Shown one piece after another: positions 1 through 6,287 of a stretch of 20,576 nt of DNA; the first letter of the stretch is position 1; every line of letters begins with the position of its first letter. The position numbers were made by a program, and so were the translations under genes. The stretch is taken from positions 1-20,576 of the forward strand of contig JAQUNY010000015.1 in NCBI GenBank assembly GCA_028717405.1, in the 5' to 3' direction. The notes beneath the pieces are model-generated. The model was not told where the DNA came from, did no database searches, and saw nothing but the letters and a program-made list of their open reading frames with translations. Source of the stretch: Eubacteriales bacterium. GTDB taxonomy: Bacteria; Bacillota; Clostridia; JAQUNY01.

Positions 1-249
1 TATGTCTTGGTTGGGTTCAGGCAGGAGTAAGACAGGGGACGGTTCTATGTCTTGGTTGGGTTCAGGCGTTGATGCCAGGTAATAACATAAGTGGGCCTCA
101 AGCCTAAGGTGAAGGTTAGCAGCGCCGGGCAAGACACAGAACCGTCCCCTGTCTTACCCTGTATCACGGAACCCAGGCGAACCGTCCCACTGTCACGCCC
201 TGTCCCACAGCGGCAAGACACAGAACCGTCCCCTGTCTCACCCTGTCTT
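1..249. repeat. Cluster of direct and inverted GACAGGGGACGGTTC-type repeats
   Basis: A 22-base unit beginning TATGTCTTGG occurs exactly at 1-22 and 46-67. The unit at 28-53, with core GACAGGGGACGGTTC, is repeated in inverted orientation at 131-156 (25 of 26 bases match). The inverted form recurs at 215-240, and 131-162 and 215-246 differ by one base in 32. A decayed copy (GAACCGTCCCACTGTC) lies near 179-194. The arms could fold into large hairpins. From memory, motifs with this GGGGACGGTTC core are dispersed intergenic repeats in many bacterial genomes and resemble REP-like elements mobilised by Y1-type (IS200-like) transposases. No transposase is present here, so that link is inference. Short open frames across it on either strand consist only of repeat sequence and are not called as genes. 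Confidence 0.8.
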
Positions 250-252
250 CTC

Positions 253-278
253 TTTGGTGCAAACATATTTGGTGCAAA
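253..278. repeat. Short direct repeat TTTGGTGCAAA, two copies
   Basis: The 11-mer TTTGGTGCAAA occurs exactly at 253-263 and 268-278, start-to-start distance 15 bases. It sits just upstream of the -35 element of the glycoside hydrolase promoter. It could be a regulator binding site or a leftover of the upstream repeat cluster. No regulator is identified. Confidence 0.45.
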
Positions 279-283
279 GTGAT

Positions 284-312
284 TTGAAAATATAATATTC
301 AAAGAGTATAAT
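284..312 (+). promoter_or_regulatory. Sigma-A-type promoter for the glycoside hydrolase gene
   Basis: A -35 TTGAAA at 284-289 and a perfect -10 TATAAT at 307-312 are separated by exactly 17 bases. An inverted repeat, TTTGAA (283-288) and TTCAAA (298-303), overlaps the -35 box and spacer and could serve as an operator. Transcription would start near 319, giving a leader of about 48 bases before the ATG at 367. Confidence 0.7.
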
Positions 313-366
313 GATTGCACTGTAATAAGAATAGATCAGATCAAATCATACCCGGGAGGCTTACAC

Positions 367-1734
367 ATGAAAATCACCGTAGACTCGCAAAAAACAGTCA
401 GAAAATGGCCAAGAGTTGAAGCATATCAGAACACGACCCTTCGTTATACTCCTCCCCCGGATTTCGCGGCATATTCCGCATCAGTTATAGGAAAGCCGAA
501 AATCCTGAGATGCTGGATAACCCTTGATGAAGTTTGGGATAACAGAACAGACGAATATTTCTGGGACTATCAGATAGGTGTCAACCGTTATGAAAACGAC
601 CCAGGGCATTATTTTTATGACTGGCTTGTATCAGTACCTTCAGAAACAAAATTCATAGATTACCTCAGGACAAACTCAGCTCAGGCTGAGGAAATCCTTT
701 TGTGCTTCAGAAGATATGAGCGTGAAGTAACAGACGGGATAATTTCATATGAAAAATATGAAAAAGTTCTTGAAAAAGTATTGGAGCACTATAAGAAGCT
801 TTTCCCCAACATACGCTACATAGAATGCTGCAACGAGTCAGAATTGAGTGTCTTCGGGGGACTTACGATCCCGGAGTACTACAGGATCTACAAGTGCGCT
901 TCGAGAGTTGTTAAAAAGCTGAATAAAAAACACCATTATCAAATGCCGCTTGAGCTTGGGGGAACCGCAATGTCGGGCCTTGTGGGCAGATGGAATCAAT
1001 GGTCTGAATTTTTGACGACACTGGCTGAAGACGAGCCCGAAGAAAGAGATATCAGCTTTTATTCGGTTCATGATTATGCAAAAAATGTTTACAGGCTTAT
1101 GGATTTTTACGTTATGCACAAACAATCGGTCAAAAGACTCGGACTCCCTGATGTGCCTTTGTTTATAGATGAATACGGTACGACCGGATACTGGCATAAT
1201 CAATTTGGAGAGGGCGCCGATGAAAACATGAAAAACGCATCCGGAATAATAAACGCCATGATACTGGGTTCGTATTTAGATGGAGCATATATATTCCCCT
1301 GGTGCACCTTCCATGATCCGGTGAGACAGGTCAATTATACACAATTCATCAAAACAGAAGATGGTTCCTATGTGCCGACACCCAATGGCAATGCAGTTAC
1401 GGCATTGCATATGATGCTTGAAAACGAACTTATGATAGAAGAATATACAGAGCATAAAGCAGTGGCGACAGGAGGTGGAGGGAAAGTAGCTTTGCTGGTG
1501 ACCAACCCCGGAGATGCTCCTTTAAATATTGATGTCACAGTAAATGGACTTTCGGGCTATACAGCCGGCATGGCTCAGTATCTTGTAAACGGCATCAGCA
1601 ACAATAACCTTACCGGCGAACAGACCAAATCTTTTGACCCTGTGGTAAAAAGTCTGGAAAAAGTCATAAAGGGCAGGCTGAATTTTAAGGCGGATATTGA
1701 ACCTCACGCGTTCTCACTATGGATAATAGGATAA
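367..1734 (+). CDS. GH39-like (clan GH-A) glycoside hydrolase, probable cytoplasmic beta-xylosidase-type enzyme
   Basis: The protein has 455 residues. The start is fixed by GGGAGG at 354-359, seven bases before ATG. There is no signal peptide, so it should act in the cytoplasm. The sequence shows an Asn-Glu pair (N156-E157, context CCNES) and a second carboxylate E269 in FIDEYG. Clan GH-A retaining enzymes use an acid/base Glu after Asn on strand 4 and a nucleophile Glu on strand 7. In GH39 beta-xylosidases these lie near residues 160 and 277, so the spacing fits. The C-terminal 80 or so residues look like the small beta-sandwich typical of GH39. The catalytic motifs differ from the canonical GH39 WNEPN and TE(F/W) versions, so the substrate is uncertain; another GH-A family is possible. 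The acetylesterase gene 161 bases downstream supports action on xylo-oligosaccharides (inference). Confidence 0.7.
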   Translation: MKITVDSQKTVRKWPRVEAYQNTTLRYTPPPDFAAYSASVIGKPKILRCWITLDEVWDNRTDEYFWDYQIGVNRYENDPGHYFYDWLVSVPSETKFIDYLRTNSAQAEEILLCFRRYEREVTDGIISYEKYEKVLEKVLEHYKKLFPNIRYIECCNESELSVFGGLTIPEYYRIYKCASRVVKKLNKKHHYQMPLELGGTAMSGLVGRWNQWSEFLTTLAEDEPEERDISFYSVHDYAKNVYRLMDFYVMHKQSVKRLGLPDVPLFIDEYGTTGYWHNQFGEGADENMKNASGIINAMILGSYLDGAYIFPWCTFHDPVRQVNYTQFIKTEDGSYVPTPNGNAVTALHMMLENELMIEEYTEHKAVATGGGGKVALLVTNPGDAPLNIDVTVNGLSGYTAGMAQYLVNGISNNNLTGEQTKSFDPVVKSLEKVIKGRLNFKADIEPHAFSLWIIG

Positions 1735-1895
1735 ATACCGGAGAGGACGTGACAATTAATATTAACATGTAAAAACAATACAAATAAAAAATAATGACAT
1801 ATGAGTATAAATACAAACATGCAAGATGAATACATACTGATATATACTATTTATATATAAAACACAGGATACATAAAACACAGGAGAATAGTGCA

Positions 1896-2525
1896 ATGTT
1901 AATAAAAAACAACAGCAAGGTACTTTTTCAGGGCGACAGCATAACGGACTGCGGAAGATCTAAAGAAAACCTGTCTGATCTCGGAGCAGGATATCCAATG
2001 ATTACAGCCGCATTGTTCGGAGCATTGCATCCTGATATTAAGGTCGAATTCATCAACCGTGGTATCAGCGGTAACAGGGTCAAAGATCTTGCGGCGAGAT
2101 GGGGCAGAGACTGTATCGACTTGAAGCCGGACATTGTCTCAATACTTATAGGAATAAACGACTGCTGGAGGAGGTATGACAGGAATGATCCAACTTCTGC
2201 AGAGCAATTCGAAGAAAAATACAGGGAAATACTCTCTGCGGTAAAGAGCGAAACACCTGCGGACATTATTATTCTTGAACCCTTTGTCCTGCCATACCCC
2301 GAAGACAGAGCCAAATGGAGGGAGGACATTGATCCCAAAATTGACGCGGCGAGGCGCCTGGCCAGGGAGTTTGCCGCGGAATATATTCCGCTTGACGGCA
2401 TTTTTAATTCATATTCGGTAAAAAAACATCCTTCATTCTGGGCTGCAGACGGAGTGCATCCGACAAAGTCCGGACATGCTCTTATAGCTAAACAATGGCT
2501 TTGTGCCGCGGGGGCTTGGCTTTGA
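1896..2525 (+). CDS. SGNH/GDSL hydrolase, Axe2-like carbohydrate acetylesterase
   Basis: The protein has 209 residues with no signal peptide. ATG at 1896 follows AGGAG at 1882-1886. All four SGNH blocks are visible: block I GDSITDCGR with nucleophile S15, block II GISGN with G59, block III GIND with N88, and block V DGVHP with D185 and H188. Length, GDSITDCGR opening and GISGN(R/T)V block closely resemble the intracellular acetylxylan esterase Axe2 of Geobacillus. The likely role is removal of acetyl groups from imported xylo-oligosaccharides beside the GH39-like enzyme; a lysophospholipase-L1-like activity cannot be excluded. The 161 bases before the gene are very AT-rich, with a TATACT hexamer at 1843-1848 but no convincing -35, so I cannot say whether it has its own promoter. 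Its stop overlaps the start of the next gene. Confidence 0.8.
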   Translation: MLIKNNSKVLFQGDSITDCGRSKENLSDLGAGYPMITAALFGALHPDIKVEFINRGISGNRVKDLAARWGRDCIDLKPDIVSILIGINDCWRRYDRNDPTSAEQFEEKYREILSAVKSETPADIIILEPFVLPYPEDRAKWREDIDPKIDAARRLAREFAAEYIPLDGIFNSYSVKKHPSFWAADGVHPTKSGHALIAKQWLCAAGAWL

Positions 2526-3145
2526 GTTTCTTTACTATTTTAGTAATGGCGGTCGCATTGTCGATGGATGCTTTTACAGTAGCATTGACCAGAGGGATGT
2601 GCGCAATGAGGCACACAGCCCGTGATGCGATCGTGACGGCTTTGTATTTCGGTGTTGCACAGGGGATTATGCCGGTAGTCGGGTTTTATGCAGGCAAAGT
2701 TTTCGGCCCGTATATAAGCGGATTTGACCATTGGGTAATTCTTGCGCTCATGGCAGTCATAGGCGGAAAAATGATAATTGATGCCATCAGGAAGAAGCCT
2801 TCCGCCGAATGCTGTGAGTATGAAAAAGTCACCGGTGGTGCTGTTACCGGGAGCAAGCCGGGAAAGGAACGACAAAATCTTCGCGACAAGATGCTTTTGC
2901 CTGTTTTGGCGGTAGCAACCAGTATCGATGCTATGGCTGCAGGCATAGGGATAGCGTTTATGGCTCCCTCTGTTTTTTATCCGGCAGCTGTAATTGGTAT
3001 AGTTACATTTTTTATATGCCTTGCAGGCTATGTCGCAGGCAAAAAAGCTGCATACATTATTGGCAGCAAGGCGGAGATACTTGGGGGAGCAATACTGATA
3101 GGGATAGGATTGAAAACGGTTGTGGATCACATATGGATACTTTGA
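2522..3145 (+). CDS. mntP: Manganese efflux pump MntP family protein
   Basis: The family (formerly DUF204) exports Mn(II) through a six-helix membrane protein built from two inverted repeats. Here the paired signatures are MDAFTVAL near the N-terminus and SIDAMAAG in the second half. I choose the TTG at 2522, which overlaps the upstream TGA. It has GGGGG (2510-2514) seven bases before it and gives an N-terminus MSFFTILVMAVALSMDAF that aligns with the usual MSLF... start. An in-frame ATG at 2495 would add nine unrelated residues. The resulting 207 residues slightly exceed the usual 180-190 because of a charged loop around residues 90-125. No yybP-ykoY manganese riboswitch precedes it, as expected for a gene translated by coupling to its neighbour. 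The functional link to the esterase is not obvious. Confidence 0.85.
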   Translation: MSFFTILVMAVALSMDAFTVALTRGMCAMRHTARDAIVTALYFGVAQGIMPVVGFYAGKVFGPYISGFDHWVILALMAVIGGKMIIDAIRKKPSAECCEYEKVTGGAVTGSKPGKERQNLRDKMLLPVLAVATSIDAMAAGIGIAFMAPSVFYPAAVIGIVTFFICLAGYVAGKKAAYIIGSKAEILGGAILIGIGLKTVVDHIWIL

Positions 3146-3174
3146 TTGTCAGGTGATAAGGGAGGTAACCGTAT

Positions 3175-3660
3175 TTGCACAATATCAAAGGGAAAAGCGC
3201 CGGATATCTGGCTGAAGCTTCTGTTATTGCCGGTTTGTATGCAGCGCTGACGCTTTTATTTGCACCCATAAGTTATGGATTGTTCCAGGTAAGGATAGCG
3301 GAGGCGCTGACTGTTCTCCCTGCCCTGACGCCTGCGGCTGTGCCCGGACTGTTTATAGGCTGTATAATTGCGAATACTGCAGGAGGGCTTGGTATATATG
3401 ATATTGTATTCGGGAGCCTTGCAACGCTGGCAGCGGCATTCTTTTCGAGGAAGATGCGTCATGACCTTCTGGTGCCGCTCCCGCCGATATTAATTAACGG
3501 CTTTGTAATAGGTACAATGCTTCATTTTCTTTATAAAACCGAGCTGGTTTCTTCAATCGGATGGGTCTCGCTTGGGCAGACAGCTGCGTGCTATATACTT
3601 GGATACCCTCTTTTGATCCTGCTGCGCCGTTTCGGAGGAAAAATTTTCCCTCAGCGGTGA
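3175..3660 (+). CDS. queT: QueT family queuosine-precursor transporter (ECF S-component)
   Basis: The protein has 161 residues, is strongly hydrophobic and has about five membrane segments. It carries the QueT hallmarks: an N-terminal helix, then FQVRIAEALTVLP, then GLFIGCIIAN and GLGIYDIVFGS. QueT proteins are substrate-binding S-components of energy-coupling-factor transporters and bring in queuosine precursors such as preQ0/preQ1. The shared ECF module is not in this window. The start is TTG at 3175, preceded by a strong GGGAGG at 3160-3165; no better ATG exists. The gene follows mntP by 29 bases and is probably co-transcribed. A preQ1 riboswitch, common upstream of such genes, has no room here and is not seen. 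Substrate is assigned by family only. Confidence 0.85.
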   Translation: MHNIKGKSAGYLAEASVIAGLYAALTLLFAPISYGLFQVRIAEALTVLPALTPAAVPGLFIGCIIANTAGGLGIYDIVFGSLATLAAAFFSRKMRHDLLVPLPPILINGFVIGTMLHFLYKTELVSSIGWVSLGQTAACYILGYPLLILLRRFGGKIFPQR

Positions 3661-3693
3661 GCTTCGGGACTCCGGGAAATACTGAATTTGAAT

Positions 3694-3725
3694 AAAAAAA
3701 CAGGCTGCCGTTACAGGCGGCAGCC
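3694..3725 (-). terminator. Rho-independent terminator of the SIMPL-domain gene, possibly bidirectional
   Basis: GGCTGCCG (3703-3710) and CGGCAGCC (3718-3725) form a perfect 8-bp stem with a 7-base loop. On the minus strand the stem is followed by seven T residues (3700-3694), the classic form, 74 bases beyond the stop of the minus-strand gene. On the plus strand the 3' side (CTTGTTG) is a weak U-tract, so it may also stop the mntP-queT transcript, less efficiently. Confidence 0.85.
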
Positions 3726-3798
3726 CTTGTTGCACTGTGGTACAGCTGATTTTTATACTGGTAGTTTTGGTATCAGTGATGTCTGTAATGCAGCCACA

Positions 3799-4590
3799 TC
3801 AATAATTGTATGTCATGCTTACATTTGAGGTAATTTCAAAAGTGCCGCTCGATATCGGTGTGCTTACCATTGCTTCACTGCGCATTTCGACGGAATCGTA
3901 CGATTTGTAGACAGGCGAGTAATAGCTGCCGCTTTCAGTAACTGAAGACGGTTTGTTTATGGCTATGCCAAGAGTATCTGCTATGGTTTTTGCACGGGTT
4001 TCTGCATTTCTGACTGCAATGCGGAGAGCATCATTGTATGCTTTTTCACGATCTGCCAGGTCAAAGACTATATTGCCCGACATATTCGCGCCATTTGTAG
4101 CAGCTATGTCGATCACATTACCGGCTTTTGTGACATCACGTACCGTAACACGAACCTGGTTTGAAACGCTGTACCCGACGATGCTGCTTATGCCGGTCTC
4201 CTTATTATAGCTGTATTTCGGGCTGATGCTGTAACCGGATGTTTTTATGTCATTTTCACTGATGCCTGAGCTTTTCAGAGCGGCTATGATATTGGACATT
4301 ACATTTGCGTTTTGCTGCTGTGCCGTTAAGGCGTTGTTATTCTCAGAGATGGCGCCTACAGTCACAAAGGCAATGTCGGGAGAAACCTCGATTTTGCCTG
4401 TTGCCGACACATTAATTGTGTTTCTTACAGGCTGGGTGTCTGAAAGCGCCGAGAGGGCTGCAGGATCGTCACCCGCAGCTGCCGATGTAAGTCCCGGGAC
4501 GCCTGACATCACCAGCATCATTGACAGGATAGTCATTAACGCCGTTGCTGAAATCACTTTGTGTGTTTTCATAAAATTTCTTATTTTCAT
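3799..4590 (-). CDS. SIMPL-domain (DUF541) exported protein
   Basis: The protein has 263 residues. The start has GGAGG (plus-strand CCTCC, 4598-4602) seven bases upstream. The N-terminus has a basic stretch, a hydrophobic core around residues 13-33 and an Ala-rich end (TSAAA), so it is exported by Sec, possibly staying membrane-anchored. The rest is one SIMPL/DUF541 domain: INVSATGKIEVSPDIAFVTVGA is the conserved first strand, followed by ALKSSGISENDIKTSGYSI and a C-terminal SNVSMTYNY strand. SIMPL proteins are periplasmic or surface proteins forming oligomeric assemblies in some species; biochemical role is unclear, with links to oxidative stress reported for some. It is transcribed alone, convergent with queT and divergent from the oxidoreductase genes. 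No convincing promoter was found. Confidence 0.88.
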   Translation of the reverse strand: MKIRNFMKTHKVISATALMTILSMMLVMSGVPGLTSAAAGDDPAALSALSDTQPVRNTINVSATGKIEVSPDIAFVTVGAISENNNALTAQQQNANVMSNIIAALKSSGISENDIKTSGYSISPKYSYNKETGISSIVGYSVSNQVRVTVRDVTKAGNVIDIAATNGANMSGNIVFDLADREKAYNDALRIAVRNAETRAKTIADTLGIAINKPSSVTESGSYYSPVYKSYDSVEMRSEAMVSTPISSGTFEITSNVSMTYNY

Positions 4591-4891
4591 GATAATACCT
4601 CCGTTTTTTACTGAATTTTTTCATTCACAAATATAGACCTGCCGGCATTAAAAAAAGTTCCATCGCATTCCTGGCAACGTCGCATCTTTTTTTGCAACGT
4701 CGCATCCCTTTTTTGTTGCGACCGGGCTTGCATTATGGTAGCATTGCTTCTAAGGATGGCAGCAGATGGCCGGTTTTATACAGGCAGGAAGTGGGCGGAC
4801 GAGCAGAAAATTAAAAACCGGCAGCCAATATGTCGTTCAGCGATGTCTGTATTGTGGCTGTGTGCAGAAAACAAATAGAGGGAGACAGAAA
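4591..4891. other. Divergent intergenic region between SIMPL gene and first oxidoreductase
   Basis: About 300 bases without a credible gene. It contains the SIMPL ribosome binding site, the GCAACGTCGCATC repeats, and a 9-bp inverted repeat GCCGGTTTT (4769-4777) / AAAACCGGC (4814-4822) with a 36-base loop, which could structure the leader of the oxidoreductase transcript. A TTGCAT at 4728-4733 has no good -10 partner, so no promoter is called. An in-frame ATG at 4766 would extend the oxidoreductase by 42 residues absent from its paralogue and is not accepted. Confidence 0.6.
4674..4706. repeat. Direct repeat GCAACGTCGCATC, two copies, with an inverted half-copy
   Basis: GCAACGTCGCATC occurs exactly at 4674-4686 and 4694-4706, period 20, separated by a T-tract. 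A related inverted piece GTTGCGAC follows at 4715-4722 and can pair with GCAAC of either copy. A further TCGCAT lies at 4663-4668. The alternation of repeat and homopolymer T-tract suggests a small mobile repeat or a hairpin-forming regulatory element. Its function is unknown. Confidence 0.7.
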
Positions 4892-6055
4892 ATGACTGAT
4901 AACAATGATGCAATACTGGATAAGTTCAGGGAAATCCAACAGGAAAAAAACGTAATAGACACCGGGAAAAAGCTCAAAGTGGGAATCATAGGCACAGGAG
5001 GCATTGCAAATTCCCATATGAGAAGCTACAAAAACATGCCCGATGTGGAAATAGTGGCAGGAGCCGATCTTATCGATGGCAAAGCGGAGGCCTTCTTCAA
5101 GAAGCATGAGGTTGAAAATGTAAGGCTTTATCCGAGCCATAAGGAGCTTCTTGATAATGAAGAGCTCGATGCCGTCAGCATTTGTACCTACAATGCAACT
5201 CACGCTGAATGCACGATATATGCCCTCGAAAAAGGTGTTAATGTGCTCCTGGAAAAACCTATGTGCGTTACCCTGGACGAGGCTGTTGAAATAGTAAGAG
5301 CGGAGAAAAAATGCGGCAAAGTGCTGTCAATAGGTTTTCAGCCCAGATTTGACCCGAATATGCAGATGATCAAAAAAATCGTTCAGAGCGGTGAGCTGGG
5401 TGAAGTATATTATATCCAGACCGGAGGCGGGAGACGCAGGGGAATTCCCGCAACACTGGGAACATCGTTTATTGAGAAAAAGACAGCCGGGCTGGGAGCG
5501 CTGGGAGACATAGGATGCTATTCGCTTGATATGGTCCTAAATGCGGTGGGATATCCGAAGCCGCTTACAGTTACAGGATTCAAGTCGGACTTTTTTGGAA
5601 AAAGCAAAAAATATTCAAATAAGCCTGAATATGCAGATATATTTGGAGTCGATGACTTTGCAGCTGCATTTGTCCGTCTTGAGGGAGGTATAATCCTTGA
5701 TTTCAGGATAGCATGGGCAATGCATATGGATACCCCGGGCGACACTCTCATATTCGGGAAACATGCAGGCCTCAGGATACCGTCAACAGGTTGCTGGAAT
5801 GGCAGTGTAGGCGGCCCGATGAAGATATACCATGATGTTTCGGGTTCACAGGTTGAGACCATTGTACCTATTATAACCAACAAAGGACCTGGATTGTTCG
5901 ACATGAAAATACGTTCATTCCTTGATGCCGTCAAGACAGGCGGACCTTCACCGGTGCCGGCCAGCCAGATATTATATAACCAGGCAATAATCGATGGGAT
6001 CTCACGTTCGGCTGAGCTGGGCAGGGAAATCGAGATAGTTATACCCGGGATTTGA
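4892..6055 (+). CDS. Gfo/Idh/MocA family NAD(P)-dependent oxidoreductase, copy 1
   Basis: The protein has 387 residues, starting at ATG 4892 behind GAGGGAG; this start gives the same length as its downstream twin. A 27-residue charged leader precedes the Rossmann fold, with GIIGTGGIA (G34, G36) as the dinucleotide-binding loop. The conserved EKP motif is E121-K122-P123, with K122 the usual catalytic lysine. The second domain has GALGDIGCYSLD (residues 202-213), the family's active-site motif. Such enzymes oxidise or reduce sugars, inositols or sugar acids with NAD(P). The exact substrate cannot be read from sequence. Copy 2 differs at about 36 positions (about 91% identical). At residue 37 in the nucleotide-binding loop this copy has Gly where copy 2 has Trp. 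Neighbouring carbohydrate genes suggest a sugar substrate (inference). Confidence 0.88.
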   Translation: MTDNNDAILDKFREIQQEKNVIDTGKKLKVGIIGTGGIANSHMRSYKNMPDVEIVAGADLIDGKAEAFFKKHEVENVRLYPSHKELLDNEELDAVSICTYNATHAECTIYALEKGVNVLLEKPMCVTLDEAVEIVRAEKKCGKVLSIGFQPRFDPNMQMIKKIVQSGELGEVYYIQTGGGRRRGIPATLGTSFIEKKTAGLGALGDIGCYSLDMVLNAVGYPKPLTVTGFKSDFFGKSKKYSNKPEYADIFGVDDFAAAFVRLEGGIILDFRIAWAMHMDTPGDTLIFGKHAGLRIPSTGCWNGSVGGPMKIYHDVSGSQVETIVPIITNKGPGLFDMKIRSFLDAVKTGGPSPVPASQILYNQAIIDGISRSAELGREIEIVIPGI

Positions 6056-6113
6056 TGACAATGCCGGTGCAGGTGTTTCGATCGGAACATAACGTGCTGT
6101 CAGAGCAGAAAAG

Positions 6114-6156
6114 TGTAAATTGCAATGTAAATTACAGTGGAATTGCGTTGTAAATT
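6114..6156. promoter_or_regulatory. Operator-like cluster of TGTAAATT repeats upstream of copy 2
   Basis: TGTAAATT occurs exactly three times, at 6114-6121, 6126-6133 and 6149-6156. The middle copy is part of a perfect palindrome, TGTAA-A-TTACA (6126-6136). The cluster ends 14 bases before the -35 box at 6171, a typical place for an activator or repressor. Nothing similar precedes copy 1. The regulator is unknown. Confidence 0.5.
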
Positions 6157-6170
6157 GTACTGCAATCGGC

Positions 6171-6199
6171 TTGCAAACAGGGATTGTATAAAATATAAT
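6171..6199 (+). promoter_or_regulatory. Sigma-A-type promoter for oxidoreductase copy 2
   Basis: A -35 TTGCAA at 6171-6176 and a perfect -10 TATAAT at 6194-6199 are separated by 17 bases. The predicted leader is about 80 bases. This lets copy 2 be expressed independently of copy 1. Confidence 0.7.
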
Positions 6200-6287
6200 A
6201 TTAATAGCGTTGGCGGAAGGTTTGCTGAAGATTGCAGCCCGCTTTCTGCGCAGCGAAAATTAAATTTTGAACAGAGGTTGATGAAAA

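Noticed and set aside
45..320. Open frames on both strands across the repeat cluster
   Set aside because: They are composed of the repeat units themselves and have no ribosome binding site or recognisable domain.
3146..3174. preQ1 or manganese riboswitch before queT or mntP
   Set aside because: Only 29 bases separate the two genes, and mntP overlaps its upstream neighbour, so no aptamer fits.
4674..4722. CRISPR-like array in the GCAACGTCGCATC repeats
   Set aside because: Only two 13-base copies, spacers are short T-tracts, and no cas genes are present.
4766..4891. Longer start for the first oxidoreductase
   Set aside because: The extra 42 residues are absent from the 387-residue paralogue, and ATG 4892 has a good ribosome binding site.
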